NCBI RefSeq assembly: GCF_003056055.1
Contig: NZ_PYFP01000001.1
Span: 1,364,001 to 1,428,000, forward strand
Length of the DNA stretch: 64,000 nucleotides
Reading direction: 5' to 3'
Origin: Glaciimonas sp. PCH181
GTDB lineage: Bacteria > Pseudomonadota > Gammaproteobacteria > Burkholderiales > Burkholderiaceae_D
The notes under the pieces were generated by a model, which was not told where the DNA came from, did not search any database, and was given only the letters and a program-made list of their open reading frames with translations. Below, piece after piece: positions 26,490 through 36,607 of the stretch (its first letter is position 1; the number at the start of each line of letters is the position of its first letter). A program made the position numbers and the translations under genes.

Positions 26490-28931
26490 TCAATGCCCAT
26501 CAAACAATTTCATGATGCTGCTCTTTTCCTGATCTTCTTGCGTCATTGGCGTGCCATCGTCATTTGTTCCAAGACCGGCACCGACGCCCAGCGAGGCAAT
26601 AAAGCCATTACCCGGCGTAAAGTTATCGAAGAACAATTCATTATTAATCGTGGTAACGCCTTCTGGCATCGGCATTTGTACTTGCGGGACACCTCGCAAT
26701 GCGCGCCCCATGTAACTGACCCAGATCGGCAACGCCAGTTGCGCACCAAATTCACGACTACCTAAAGTCTTCGGCTGATCAAAGCCCATCCACGCAACTG
26801 CCACCAGTGAGTTTTGATAACCGGCAAACCAACCATCGAAAGCATCATTCGTCGTCCCGGTTTTACCCGCGATATCGGTACGGCCAAGTACGTTAGTTCC
26901 CGCGCCAGTGCCGCGCTGAGCGACCGTTTGCAACAGGCTGGTCATGACGTAGCTATTGCGCGCATCCAGCACGCGTGTGGCATTTTGACCGACGATTTCA
27001 GGCTGTGCGCGTGACAGCAAAACACCGCGGGCATCGAGAACCTCTGAAATCAAATAGGGATTCACACGATAACCGCCATTTGCCAGTACCGCATACGCGC
27101 CCGCCAGTTGCAGCGGTGTGGTCTGCCCTGCGCCAAGTGCGGTCGGTAAATAGGCCGGGATTTTATCACGATCAAAGCCAAAATGGCTGGTGACGAAATC
27201 CTGCGCATATTGCGCGCCGATGGCATCCATCAAGCGTACGGTGACCAGATTTTTTGAGCGCTGCAAACCGGTCCGCAACGGCATCGGTCCATTTGGGGTG
27301 TCGTCGTCTTTCGGCTCCCAATTAGGCTGGCCCGGACCGCCGGGAAATGAGACCGGCGCATCATTCACGATGGAGGCTGGGCCGAAGCCTTTTTCCAGCG
27401 CTGCGGAATAAATGAACGGTTTAAAGGTCGATCCCGGTTGACGCCATGCTTGGGTAACGTGATTAAACTTATTTTGATTGAAATCGAAGCCGCCAATCAG
27501 TGTCTTAATCGCGCCGGTTTGCGGCGTCAACGCCACCAGCGTCGCCTCCACGGAAGGTAGTTGCGTGATTTGCCAACCTTTCGCAGAATCGATCACCCGA
27601 ATCACCGAGCCGGGCTGAATCTTGGTAGCTTTTGGGGCTTTCGCACTCAGACTTGCGGCAGCAAAACGCAAACCGTCACCGGTAATTTTGATGACTGTTT
27701 CGTTACGCAACATTACCTCGACCTGCTTCGGATTTACCGTCAGCACCACCGCAGGAACGATATCATCGTTGTCCGGCTTGTCATCCAATGCATCGCTCAC
27801 AGCATCAGTCCGGGCATCTTCACCCAATGGCAATTCAATCAGCGCTTCAGGGCCACGATAGCCATGACGACGATCGTAATCCATCACGCCTTTTCGCACT
27901 GCGTCATAGCCAGCTTGCTGATCAACCGAATTAAGCGTCGTCGTGACGGTTAAACCACGAGTGTAGATCTCATCCTTGTATTGCGCATAAAGCAATTGGC
28001 GCACCATTTCGGTCGCATATTCGGCATGAACACTATAAGTATTACCGGTTGTTTTGACTTTGATATCTTCGGCCAACGCTTGCTCATATTCTGGCTGAGT
28101 AATAAATTCCAGATCACGCATACGTTTCAAGATGTATTCCTGACGAATCCGTGCACGCTTTGGATTGACCACCGGATTGTAGGCAGATGGCGCTTTTGGC
28201 AAACCAGCTAACATAGCCGCCTGTGCCAACGTAATGTCTTTTAATTCCTTGCCGAAATAAGCCCGCGCTGCGGCGGCAAACCCAAATGATCGCTGCCCCA
28301 GAAAAATCTGATTCATATACACCTCAAGAATCTGATCTTTGGTCAATGCGGATTCAATTTTATAGGCCAGCAGAATTTCATAAATCTTGCGTGAATAGGT
28401 TTTTTCGCTTGATAGAAAAACGTTACGAGCGACCTGCATCGTAATCGTGCTGGCACCTTGCGAAGCGCCGCCATGCAGAATATCGGTCCCGATTGCGCGC
28501 AAAATCCCGATCATATCAATGCCGCCATGCTGATAAAAGCGCGCGTCTTCGATCGCCAGGACGGCGTTCTTCATGTTGGCCGGAATATCATTGAGCTTAA
28601 CCAGACTGCGACGCTCTTCGCCAAACTCACCAATCAAGACATGATCGGCAGTGTAAATACGCAGGGGAACTTTAGGCCGGTAATCGGTTATCGCACCCAA
28701 ATCCGGTAATTGCGGCTGCATGACAACCAACGCATATGCCACGATCAAACCACCAACAACGGCCCCGGTAAGAATGACGCCACCAATCGTGAACAACAGG
28801 CCTTGCATCAAGGAACCGCTTTGTTTCCGAAAGTTGCGCAGGCGCAAGGAAGCCAGTGATGTTTTCACTAATCCGAGGCTGTTTGGGGAGGTATTTGACG
28901 CTTTTTTACGGGAATTTGGTGTAAATAACAT
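26490..28931 (-). CDS. mrcA: Class A penicillin-binding protein 1A
   Basis: Bifunctional peptidoglycan synthase of 813 residues in the inner membrane. One N-terminal anchor (about 43-70) leads to a GT51 glycosyltransferase domain with the catalytic EDARFYQHGGID and QGASTITMQVARN. An OB-like insert follows, and then the transpeptidase domain with SxxK (PGSTFKPF), SxN (QRSKNLVT) and KTG (AGKTGTTND). Order and length fit PBP1a of betaproteobacteria. It stands alone and is terminated by the shared hairpin. Confidence 0.95.
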   Translation of the reverse strand: MLFTPNSRKKASNTSPNSLGLVKTSLASLRLRNFRKQSGSLMQGLLFTIGGVILTGAVVGGLIVAYALVVMQPQLPDLGAITDYRPKVPLRIYTADHVLIGEFGEERRSLVKLNDIPANMKNAVLAIEDARFYQHGGIDMIGILRAIGTDILHGGASQGASTITMQVARNVFLSSEKTYSRKIYEILLAYKIESALTKDQILEVYMNQIFLGQRSFGFAAAARAYFGKELKDITLAQAAMLAGLPKAPSAYNPVVNPKRARIRQEYILKRMRDLEFITQPEYEQALAEDIKVKTTGNTYSVHAEYATEMVRQLLYAQYKDEIYTRGLTVTTTLNSVDQQAGYDAVRKGVMDYDRRHGYRGPEALIELPLGEDARTDAVSDALDDKPDNDDIVPAVVLTVNPKQVEVMLRNETVIKITGDGLRFAAASLSAKAPKATKIQPGSVIRVIDSAKGWQITQLPSVEATLVALTPQTGAIKTLIGGFDFNQNKFNHVTQAWRQPGSTFKPFIYSAALEKGFGPASIVNDAPVSFPGGPGQPNWEPKDDDTPNGPMPLRTGLQRSKNLVTVRLMDAIGAQYAQDFVTSHFGFDRDKIPAYLPTALGAGQTTPLQLAGAYAVLANGGYRVNPYLISEVLDARGVLLSRAQPEIVGQNATRVLDARNSYVMTSLLQTVAQRGTGAGTNVLGRTDIAGKTGTTNDAFDGWFAGYQNSLVAVAWMGFDQPKTLGSREFGAQLALPIWVSYMGRALRGVPQVQMPMPEGVTTINNELFFDNFTPGNGFIASLGVGAGLGTNDDGTPMTQEDQEKSSIMKLFDGH

Positions 28932-29080
28932 AACAATATCGGTTGGTTAAGGCCTGTATCCTACAACATGCAGCGCCAATTACCCAGATTCCTCTGTAAG
29001 CAGACGTAACTTCTGCCCAAATATATGTAGAAATAAGATCTAAATTAAGACGAAAAATCTCGCCCTGATGCTAACCAGAC

Positions 29081-29902
29081 TTAGGTATTCAATAGCGAAC
29101 GAATCATTTTATCGGTCGCACTCGCCGCGGCTAGTGGCGTCTCTAGCGGAAACAAATGACCGCCAGGCAGCATGCGAAGATGCCGCCCGACTAAACGCCG
29201 GGTTGCCGCCATGCCTGCTTGTCGACACTCAATCGAATCCATCCCGCCGATAAAACCCACCGGCACTGGATAACGACGTCTAACAACCCGACCGAAATGA
29301 TGTGGCAACGTGCGATAGACCGCTGTTTCAATATCACGCCGAAACCGCAACGCCATCCCTCCTTGTTGCTCGACCAGACCATGCTCGACGTAATCGCGCA
29401 AGACTTCTTCGGGCCAACTGGCAAACACCTGTTTGCTGGAAAAATGTTGATAGGCGGCTTCGGCATCCGGCCACAAATTGCGGCGTTTTTCTGAAAATCG
29501 TGCCGGTGACATCGGACGATCTAGCCGCAATACTTTTGCCAACGCTAATAACCCGGCACGCCATCCCGCCAGCACCGGCGTGTCTAATAACACCACGCAA
29601 CGCACCAGATCAGGGCGCTGCTTCGCGGCCATCAATGACAATGCGCCACCCAGAGAATGTCCCACCAGAATCACCGGCTGTTGATAACGGGCAAGCAATT
29701 CGTCAACCAATTCCTGCGCCAGTGCGGGCCAGCCGTCGGTGACGGGATAGGTCGGATTGTGCGCGTGCATTTCCAGCGCGTGGACATCGTAATCTTTGCC
29801 AAGCGATGCCAGAAACCGCCGATAAGTGCCGGAGGGGAAACTATTGCCATGTGCAAAATGTACGATCGGGCGATCGATTGGCGGAGTATTTATAAGACGC
29901 AT
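29081..29902 (-). CDS. Alpha/beta hydrolase
   Basis: A 273-residue hydrolase of the alpha/beta fold. The nucleophile elbow is GHSLGG (VILVGHSLGGALSL), an oxyanion-hole HG motif appears in FAHGNSFPSG, and the C-terminal catalytic His is in LPGGHLFPLE. The ATG at 29902 is preferred over one 45 bp upstream because the domain begins right after it. Substrate unknown. It is a single gene downstream of nothing obvious; no operon partner is seen. Confidence 0.85.
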   Translation of the reverse strand: MRLINTPPIDRPIVHFAHGNSFPSGTYRRFLASLGKDYDVHALEMHAHNPTYPVTDGWPALAQELVDELLARYQQPVILVGHSLGGALSLMAAKQRPDLVRCVVLLDTPVLAGWRAGLLALAKVLRLDRPMSPARFSEKRRNLWPDAEAAYQHFSSKQVFASWPEEVLRDYVEHGLVEQQGGMALRFRRDIETAVYRTLPHHFGRVVRRRYPVPVGFIGGMDSIECRQAGMAATRRLVGRHLRMLPGGHLFPLETPLAAASATDKMIRSLLNT

Positions 29903-30396
29903 TTTTTCTTTAACCAGCCAGTTTTCATGGCGTTTATTAGACCGCAAAGCAGCTATGGTGACAAAGAAAATTGTAGAGCGGCTACTCAGCCTTTTTGGTA
30001 GCCATGTTCTCCGTCTTACTCTCCGTCTTGCTCTCCGCCATACTCTTAATCTTATTATCAGTCTTATTGCCGACCTGTTCGTCGGTATCGGCCTTACAAA
30101 CCAACGTCCCGCTAAGATCTTCCTGAGCTATCCCAAAATAGACTGTCGCGATGGATCTGCAACGACAGCAAAATACGGCCAAGTCTGGCTTTTCGCATTC
30201 TTCAACTTGCCTGACATCAAAAGCGAAAAAATCGCATTCGTTGTTTTTAACGCAAACACATCAAATTGTTGAATCCACTTATTTCACCCCCGCGTATATG
30301 CCTCAGATTCGAAAATCTTATTTGATCTATTCCATTGTTTTGGGGCACTTTGGTGAGTTAATTTTTTTCTTCACTTATAACTACAGGGGATTTTAT
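29903..30396. other. Intergenic region, low-complexity, no convincing gene
   Basis: About 494 bp. The part 30000-30070 holds imperfect direct repeats of ctccgtcttrctctccg. On the minus strand these would encode a Lys/Glu-rich SKTESKTEN tail in a 66-codon frame (29982-30182), but no start signal or family supports it. From 30290 on, the sequence is AT-rich and probably carries the promoter of the DUF3034 gene. Confidence 0.4.
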
Positions 30397-31323
30397 ATGC
30401 GCATAAATACAAGTATTGTCGCGGCAATTAGCCTATTGCTCAGCGCAGGCGCTTACGCCGATACCGGGAAACTGTTACTGACCGGCGGAGTGAGTTCAAT
30501 TGATGGTGCCGCCGGGGGTGGCCTCACACCATGGGCAGTCATTGGCAGCAATGCTACGGCGGACCAGATTGGCGGTACGGCACATATTTCACGCGCAGTC
30601 GTTAACGACTATTCTCTGACTAGCTATGGCGCAGCAATCGGTATCAGAGACCGGGTTGAGCTGAGCATAGCGGAGCAAAATTTTGATGCCTCGCCGGTAG
30701 TTGGCGTGAATGGTTTGGGCTTCAATGTCAATAGCGGCCAGCACATCAAAATGGACATTCTTGGCGTCAAAGTCAAAGTTGCGGGCGATGCTGTTTTGGA
30801 CTCCGACACATATATGCCGCAAATCGCTGTAGGAATGGAATATAAATCCACGCACGCAGGATCTTTTTCCCCTGTCCTGGCCGCGTTAGGCGCGAAAGAT
30901 AACGGCGTTGATTTCTACGTTAGTGCGACCAAATTATTTCTGGCGCAAGGCATTCTGGTGAACGCGACGTTGCGTGCAACCAAGGCCAACCAGAATGGTT
31001 TATTAGGTTTTGGCGGCGCGTTAGGCGAAAACAATTACCGACTGCGGCCAGAGTTTTCAGTCGCCTATTTGCTCAACAGAAAAGTCGTCATTGGCGCTGA
31101 ATACCGCTTCAAAACAAATAATCTCGAAAAAGTGGGAAACACCTTGCCCTTGCCATCAGGCGGACTGCGCGAGGACGACTGGAAAGATATCTTCATTGCC
31201 TTTGCACCGACAAAAAATGTATCAGTCACGCTAGCCTATCTGGACTTGGGTCGCATCGCACCGGTACTGGTGAGCAACCGCAAACAAACCGGCTTTTTCC
31301 TTTCCACACAGCTAGCATTTTAA
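30397..31323 (+). CDS. DUF3034-family outer-membrane-type protein
   Basis: A 308-residue secreted protein. The start at 30397 follows AGGGGA; residues 1-21 form a signal peptide ending AYA before DTGKLLLTGG. The start SSIDGAAGGGLTPWAVIGSN is the DUF3034 signature. Alternating hydrophobic strands and a C-terminal aromatic residue (TQLAF) suggest a beta-barrel in the outer membrane. It is 19 bp before a secreted truncated hemoglobin and surely co-transcribed. The function of DUF3034 is not established. Confidence 0.88.
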   Translation: MRINTSIVAAISLLLSAGAYADTGKLLLTGGVSSIDGAAGGGLTPWAVIGSNATADQIGGTAHISRAVVNDYSLTSYGAAIGIRDRVELSIAEQNFDASPVVGVNGLGFNVNSGQHIKMDILGVKVKVAGDAVLDSDTYMPQIAVGMEYKSTHAGSFSPVLAALGAKDNGVDFYVSATKLFLAQGILVNATLRATKANQNGLLGFGGALGENNYRLRPEFSVAYLLNRKVVIGAEYRFKTNNLEKVGNTLPLPSGGLREDDWKDIFIAFAPTKNVSVTLAYLDLGRIAPVLVSNRKQTGFFLSTQLAF

Positions 31324-31342
31324 AAAATTCTAAGGAATTAAC

Positions 31343-31798
31343 ATGAAAAAACTTTTCTTTGCTATCTTGCTGTCCGTCTCTGGCGCTGTGTCGATAGACA
31401 GTGCGCAGGCACAAAATGTGCCATTGATGGCCCCTACTTCAGTAGAAGTCTATAAGGCGTTTGGCGAAAAGCCAGGTCTGGTCAAACTGATGGACGACTT
31501 TATGCCGCGTCTGGTCGCCAACCCATTGACCGGCCCCTTATTTGCGCCATCCAATCAAGAGCACATCAAAAAAGAATTGGTCGAGCAATTTTGTCAGGTG
31601 CTGGGCGGACCGTGCACCTATCAAGGGCAAAGTATGAAGTCTGCACATGCTCGACTGAATATCAATAAAGCCCAGTTTAATGCGCTGGTCCAAGAGCTTC
31701 AAATATCAATGGATGCGATGGATATTCCGTTCAGAGCACAAAATCAATTGCTGGCGCAACTGGCCCCGATGTACCGTGACGTGATTACTGTTAAGTAA
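31343..31798 (+). CDS. Secreted group I truncated hemoglobin
   Basis: A 151-residue globin with a signal peptide (about 1-23, ending AQA), so periplasmic. The 2-on-2 globin body starts VYKAFGEKPGLVKLMDDF, keeps the group I pattern LVANPLTGPLF and GPCTYQGQSM, and has the proximal heme His in KSAHARLNI. Such proteins bind O2 or NO; the export signal is unusual for the family and points to a periplasmic NO/O2 role or an electron-transfer role with the DUF3034 partner, which is inference. AAGGAAT precedes the ATG. Confidence 0.85.
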   Translation: MKKLFFAILLSVSGAVSIDSAQAQNVPLMAPTSVEVYKAFGEKPGLVKLMDDFMPRLVANPLTGPLFAPSNQEHIKKELVEQFCQVLGGPCTYQGQSMKSAHARLNINKAQFNALVQELQISMDAMDIPFRAQNQLLAQLAPMYRDVITVK

Positions 31799-31804
31799 AA
31801 ATTT

Positions 31805-31832
31805 GGGTCTGCAAGCAAACTCTTGCAGACCC
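31805..31832. terminator. Strong stem-loop between globin and comEC
   Basis: A perfect 11-bp stem (GGGTCTGCAAG / CTTGCAGACCC) with a 6-nt loop, between the convergent globin and comEC genes. The U-run is better on the minus-strand transcript. Confidence 0.8.
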
Positions 31833-31876
31833 ATATTGAACGCTCGTTGCATTCCCGGTCACGCATCAATGCTGCT

Positions 31877-34381
31877 TCAACGACCATACCAATAGCGCTG
31901 ATGCTGCTGACGATACGCCGTCACATCCAACGTACTTCCAAAGCGCAAAATAATCGCGCCTGACTGATCATTTCTATAATTGTCGATGGCGAGTTGTTGA
32001 TAGCGCTCCAATACCTGCGCTTTGGGATGCCGAAAGCGATTGCGATAACCGAGCTGAAACAGCGCAATCGTCGGATCGACTTTTTGCAAAAATCCAAGTG
32101 TAGAAGATGTGCCGCTGCCGTGATGCGGCGCAAGTAGGACGGTCGCATTTAGTTTATCGGCATGCGTGAGAATTAATTGCCGCTCTTGGGCTTTCTCGAT
32201 ATCGCCGGGCAGCAAAATCGAATAAGCGCCATTCGTAATTTTTAACGTACAACTCATCGTATTTGCCTTCCCTGCTTTGCGATCATTTTCTGTGTAATTT
32301 TCGGCAGCAGGAAACAGCATATCGAATTGCACGCCATCCCAGCTCCATGATTGCCCATCCTGACAGCGCGTGTGCGCGGGCGCAGCGGCGACAATCCGAT
32401 GATTGGGCGGTAATGATGAATACACGCGCCCTACATCTATCGCATCGAATACCGATAACGCACCACCCGAATGATCGTTGTCTGAATGCGAGATCACCAC
32501 GGTGTCGAGCCTGTTGATACCACGCGCTTTCAGGTAAGGCACTATTACGCGACTGCCCGCATCGGAACCCGGCGAATAATACGGGCCAGTATCGTATAGC
32601 AAGCGATGCTGCCCGGTTTCGATCAACAATCCCATTCCTTGGCCTACATCAAAGGCCGTCACCACCATTTCTCCGGCCGCTGGTCGTGTTTCTGACTGCA
32701 ACAGCAATGGCAACCAACCGAACAACGCTAACCATCTTAACGGCCATCCGCGTGGAGCCAATAACCAAAGCGTAGCGATCATCGCAACCACGAACGTCCA
32801 TGCAGGCGGCAATGGCGCTTGCCAGACCGCCATCGGAAAGCTGCTTAACCACATCAGCGCGAGCGCCAGCCATTCAACCAATGTATGCGCGACAATCAGC
32901 ACCCAAACGGATAACGGCGCAGGCAACAAACTGCCGATCAACGCCAATGGCGTCACCAACAAACCCACTAACGGAATCGCGATGGCATTGGCGATTGGAC
33001 TGACCAACGATATTTGTCCGAATAACAAAATGGTCAGCGGCACCAATCCGATGGTCACCACATATTGGGTATAGGCGCTGGACGTCAGCGACGAAAGCCA
33101 GGTTCTGGCGGGCTTCGCAGGCAATAGTGATGCAGTATCTTCCAGCGGTTTGGTGCGCCCTACACTGGCGTACAAAATCATCGCCACCGCACCGAACGAT
33201 AACCAGAATCCCGGTGCCAGCACCGCCCACGGATCGCGCAACAGCACTACAAATAAAGCAGCGCACAGGACATGAGAAACACTGGAAATGCGACCAGTCC
33301 ACAGCGCAAGAGCCACCATCAATAACATGTACAAAGTACGCTGCGCTGGCAAGCCAAAACCGGCCAGCAACGCATATAACAGCGCTGTCGTTGCGCCCGC
33401 CAATAAAGCTGCTTTTTGTGCTGGCAGAAATAGCGAGAAACTATTCCCCATAAAAAATGAGCGTCGCCACAAGGCTGACATCATGGCCGCGAAAAGCCCT
33501 GCGATTAGCGTAATGTGAAGACCTGAAATAGAAATTAAATGGCCAACCCCGGTTCGATTGAATACCGTCCAGTGATCTTGATTCACTGCCCGCTGATCGC
33601 CGATGACTAGTGCAATTAAGATGCCGACATATTTTTTGTCCGGCAATGCCAACAACATCCGTTGCCGCACCCATCCACGCGTAGCCTCAACCAGATGGCC
33701 GAAACTGAACACGAAGCGATCTAATTGCCGATTGTTCAATGCTGCATCTACGCTGGCCGCGGATATCGATGGCGTACGAACGTAGCCGGTCGCGCGCAGA
33801 TTTTGTTCTAGCAGCCAGACTTCATAATCGAAGCCATAGGGATTAGCGTTGCCATGCGGACGTTTTAAGCGGACGGTTAATTGCCAACGTGCGCCGGGTT
33901 CAATTTGACCAATTTGGCTAGTTTGAGGCGATTGGTCAGCTGAATTCAGATTGCCGACCGACTTGCCAGCGCGCTTGAAGGGCCGATACCAGGAGAGCGC
34001 CAATTTTGAAGGGATTGGGGGACTTTCGCCATTCTGCGGCAATACTTTTTCAACCAAGAAATCAAACCGTACACCCTGCTCAAAATAGGTCGGAAGATTG
34101 TCGATGGTGCCTACCACCGTAACGTCGCGCCCCTCCCACTCCACTGGCAATTCTTGTTGCAGATAATAATGCGCGTAAAGCGCTGCCCAACAAAAACCGA
34201 GGATGGCACCGACTGCAATTAACGCAGAAAAAGTCAAAAATCGACGACTGCATTTAGTCGCCAGCAATCCTGCGAGGATCGCCGCAAACAACAAAATACA
34301 AACTAATAACGCTGACGGTAACCGGGCTTGCGTCTGTAAGAAACTTACTCCAAGCAAAAAGCCAATGACGATACATCGCAT
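31877..34381 (-). CDS. comEC: ComEC/Rec2 DNA-uptake channel protein
   Basis: An 834-residue inner-membrane protein that moves single-stranded DNA into the cytoplasm during natural transformation. An N-terminal DUF4131-type region with membrane helices comes first, then the Competence domain (GHLISISGLHITLIAG, about 270-290). A C-terminal metallo-beta-lactamase-like domain carries the metal-site sequences FDVGQGMGLLI, VISHSDNDHSGG and LLAPHHGSGTSS. Length is normal and no break is seen. It starts 6 bp after tatD. Competence also needs pilus genes not in this window. Confidence 0.94.
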   Translation of the reverse strand: MRCIVIGFLLGVSFLQTQARLPSALLVCILLFAAILAGLLATKCSRRFLTFSALIAVGAILGFCWAALYAHYYLQQELPVEWEGRDVTVVGTIDNLPTYFEQGVRFDFLVEKVLPQNGESPPIPSKLALSWYRPFKRAGKSVGNLNSADQSPQTSQIGQIEPGARWQLTVRLKRPHGNANPYGFDYEVWLLEQNLRATGYVRTPSISAASVDAALNNRQLDRFVFSFGHLVEATRGWVRQRMLLALPDKKYVGILIALVIGDQRAVNQDHWTVFNRTGVGHLISISGLHITLIAGLFAAMMSALWRRSFFMGNSFSLFLPAQKAALLAGATTALLYALLAGFGLPAQRTLYMLLMVALALWTGRISSVSHVLCAALFVVLLRDPWAVLAPGFWLSFGAVAMILYASVGRTKPLEDTASLLPAKPARTWLSSLTSSAYTQYVVTIGLVPLTILLFGQISLVSPIANAIAIPLVGLLVTPLALIGSLLPAPLSVWVLIVAHTLVEWLALALMWLSSFPMAVWQAPLPPAWTFVVAMIATLWLLAPRGWPLRWLALFGWLPLLLQSETRPAAGEMVVTAFDVGQGMGLLIETGQHRLLYDTGPYYSPGSDAGSRVIVPYLKARGINRLDTVVISHSDNDHSGGALSVFDAIDVGRVYSSLPPNHRIVAAAPAHTRCQDGQSWSWDGVQFDMLFPAAENYTENDRKAGKANTMSCTLKITNGAYSILLPGDIEKAQERQLILTHADKLNATVLLAPHHGSGTSSTLGFLQKVDPTIALFQLGYRNRFRHPKAQVLERYQQLAIDNYRNDQSGAIILRFGSTLDVTAYRQQHQRYWYGR

Positions 34382-34387
34382 CCGCGC

Positions 34388-35185
34388 TTACGTAAGCAGC
34401 GCTAATCGTGGCAGCGCTATGCCAGCGTTAGCAGTCGTTGCCTCGGCTAGTTGATCCATTTTAATCTCTCGCAGATTTGCCATGACTGCGGCAATCAACG
34501 GAATTTGTGCGGGGGTATTTTTTTGTGGATGCAGCCACGCTGGGGATATATCCGGCGCATCGGTTTCCAGCACCAACGCCTCTAACGGCAAGGTTGTCGC
34601 CAGTCGTCGAATTTGCAAGGCGCGGGTAAATGTCATCGCCCCACCGAAACCCAGCTTGAAACCAAGTCCTATAAACGCCTCTGCCTGTTGAAAGCTGCCA
34701 TTAAAGGCGTGGGCAATGCCGCCCCGCACCTTAATCCTGCGCAAATATTTCAGTAAGGTATCTTGCGACCGTCGTACATGCAGCAAGACCGGCAAATCAA
34801 ATTCTCGGGCAAGCTTTAATTGTTCGACGTAAAAATGTTCCTGTTTTTCACGCAGCACCCCCTCCCCCAAACCCGGCACAAAAAAATCCAGACCAATTTC
34901 GCCAATGGCGACAAATAAAGGGTCGTTCATAGCGACTACGATGGCTTGCCGCAAGGCCAGCAAGTCCGACTCCTCCGCTTGTGGAACAAAAATGGGATGT
35001 ATCCCAAGCGCGTAAGTACAATTCGTTTGCTGGGCGGCGATGGTGGCGACGGTGGAGAAATTGGCACGCTCGACTGCCGGAATGACAATCCAGGAGACCT
35101 GTTGCTGCGCGGCCGCCTGCGCAAACAGACTCTGCTCGCCAGCAAATTCGGCGGCGTCAAGATGACAGTGGGTATCGATCCACAT
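34388..35185 (-). CDS. tatD: TatD-family metal-dependent deoxyribonuclease
   Basis: A 265-residue TIM-barrel hydrolase. Metal ligands are visible: IDTHCHLD, Glu in IGEIGLDFF, His in LLHVRRSQ and GIAHAFNGS, and Asp in LVLETDAPDI. TatD proteins act as 3'-5' exonucleases or repair nucleases. It lies 6 bp before comEC and is probably co-transcribed, which fits DNA processing but may be only an arrangement. The start is the sole good ATG, right before the HCHLD motif. Confidence 0.93.
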   Translation of the reverse strand: MWIDTHCHLDAAEFAGEQSLFAQAAAQQQVSWIVIPAVERANFSTVATIAAQQTNCTYALGIHPIFVPQAEESDLLALRQAIVVAMNDPLFVAIGEIGLDFFVPGLGEGVLREKQEHFYVEQLKLAREFDLPVLLHVRRSQDTLLKYLRRIKVRGGIAHAFNGSFQQAEAFIGLGFKLGFGGAMTFTRALQIRRLATTLPLEALVLETDAPDISPAWLHPQKNTPAQIPLIAAVMANLREIKMDQLAEATTANAGIALPRLALLT

Positions 35186-35498
35186 GGGGATTTCCTATTC
35201 GTGATGCGCTTTGATGAAATGATGGCGGATGCCATTACTGGTAAGAGATTGGCAGATTATTATCGTAGCATGCGGTAATATCGATCAATAGCCGGTGCGT
35301 TTAAGTAATAGTCGTAAATAACGCCATTTTTCTCTGAAATAATGGCTTTTACCTTGTCAGGTCTGTATCAGACGCACATTTATTCGCACTGCCCGTCGCC
35401 GTCCCCTTAGTCGTTTCAGCAAACTTGAAGTAGTCCTGCATGTGAATTCCATGCAAGCCTGATAACATGCTGATCTAAGAAACCTTGAACTAAATCAG
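35186..35498. other. Intergenic region, nothing recognised
   Basis: About 313 bp between divergent tatD and the flavin reductase-MarR gene. AT-rich; no repeat, operator or RNA motif was recognised. Confidence 0.5.
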
Positions 35499-36551
35499 AT
35501 GGCAATAGAACAATCATCCCCGCTAGCTACTAAAGAAGCACTGGAAAAAATATTCGACCAACGGGAATATCGCAATGCGCTCGGCACCTTCACGACGGGC
35601 GTTACGATCATTACTGCGTGCGGTAAAAATAGTGACAATGCGCCTGCTAATGCCGCCGTAGACAACTATGTCGGCATTACCGCGAACAGTTTCAATTCCG
35701 TCTCACTCGATCCGCCGTTGGTCTTGTGGAGCTTGGCCAAATCGTCGAGTAGTGCACCGGTGTTCGAGACTGCCGATTATTGGGCCGTACACATTTTGTC
35801 GCACGATCAAGATGCATTGGCGAATCGCTTCGCCAAACGCGGTGTGGCTAAATTTGCAGGGCTTGAAATTGAAAAAGGACTCGGCGGCGTACCGCTGCTG
35901 CCAGCCTGCACCACGCGCATGCAATGCAAAACTGCCTATCGCTACGATGGCGGCGATCATATTATTATGGTCGGCGAGGTGATGCATTTTGATCATTCCG
36001 ACGTGCCGCCATTGGTTTATCAACGCGGCAACTACGCCATCGCCACCCGCAAAGAACTGGCCGACGAGGCGGAAGCATTGATCAAGGCGACCACCGGCGC
36101 ACATATCGTCAACAACAGCCCGATGAGCCATTTGCTGGGCAATGCTTACTTTCAGCTATACGGAAAGTTACGTGAATACGGCGCACAGCAAGGCCTCAAC
36201 GATACCGAATTTTTTGTCCTCAACACTCTAGCCGCACGCGAGGGTCGCAGTCTCGCCGAGCTGAATCGTTTGTTTGCCTACGCGGGCCATTCACCTTTAT
36301 TTACGGTGCTAGACGACATGACCGCACGCGGCTTGTTGCGGGTTGCAGCCGACCGGGATGAATCCAGCAGCAGCGACCTGTTTTATCTCAGCAAACTGGG
36401 CCATACATTGGCACAAAAAATCGCCGATGCCGGAACGCAAATCGAGACCGAAATGATGGGAAAAATGGGCACAGTAGATGGGATTGCATTACGCACCCTG
36501 CTGCGCCGTTTCATTAATATTCCGGATGACAAACTGGAATCTGAAGAGTAA
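35499..36551 (+). CDS. Flavin reductase fused to a MarR-type winged-helix domain
   Basis: A 350-residue two-domain protein. Residues about 20-190 are a flavin reductase-like FMN-binding domain (YRNALGTFTTGVTIITA, VGITANSFNSVSLDPPLVLW, and HFDHSDVPPLVYQRGNYA), the type that supplies reduced flavin to two-component monooxygenases. Residues about 200-345 form a winged-helix domain resembling MarR (YAGHSPLFTVLDDMTARGLLR). No monooxygenase gene lies beside it. Possible roles are a reductase whose tail mediates partner contact, or a flavin/substrate-responsive regulator. There is no frame break at the junction, so the fusion is real in this sequence. Confidence 0.87.
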   Translation: MAIEQSSPLATKEALEKIFDQREYRNALGTFTTGVTIITACGKNSDNAPANAAVDNYVGITANSFNSVSLDPPLVLWSLAKSSSSAPVFETADYWAVHILSHDQDALANRFAKRGVAKFAGLEIEKGLGGVPLLPACTTRMQCKTAYRYDGGDHIIMVGEVMHFDHSDVPPLVYQRGNYAIATRKELADEAEALIKATTGAHIVNNSPMSHLLGNAYFQLYGKLREYGAQQGLNDTEFFVLNTLAAREGRSLAELNRLFAYAGHSPLFTVLDDMTARGLLRVAADRDESSSSDLFYLSKLGHTLAQKIADAGTQIETEMMGKMGTVDGIALRTLLRRFINIPDDKLESEE

Positions 36552-36607
36552 TTACGTGCCTTATCAAGCCACAGCAAGAGGCTTTCTTGATTGATGAGGT
36601 GTATTAG

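Noticed and set aside
29982..30182. Lys/Glu-rich 66-codon frame on the minus strand
   Set aside because: Low-complexity tail from short direct repeats; no start site and no family.
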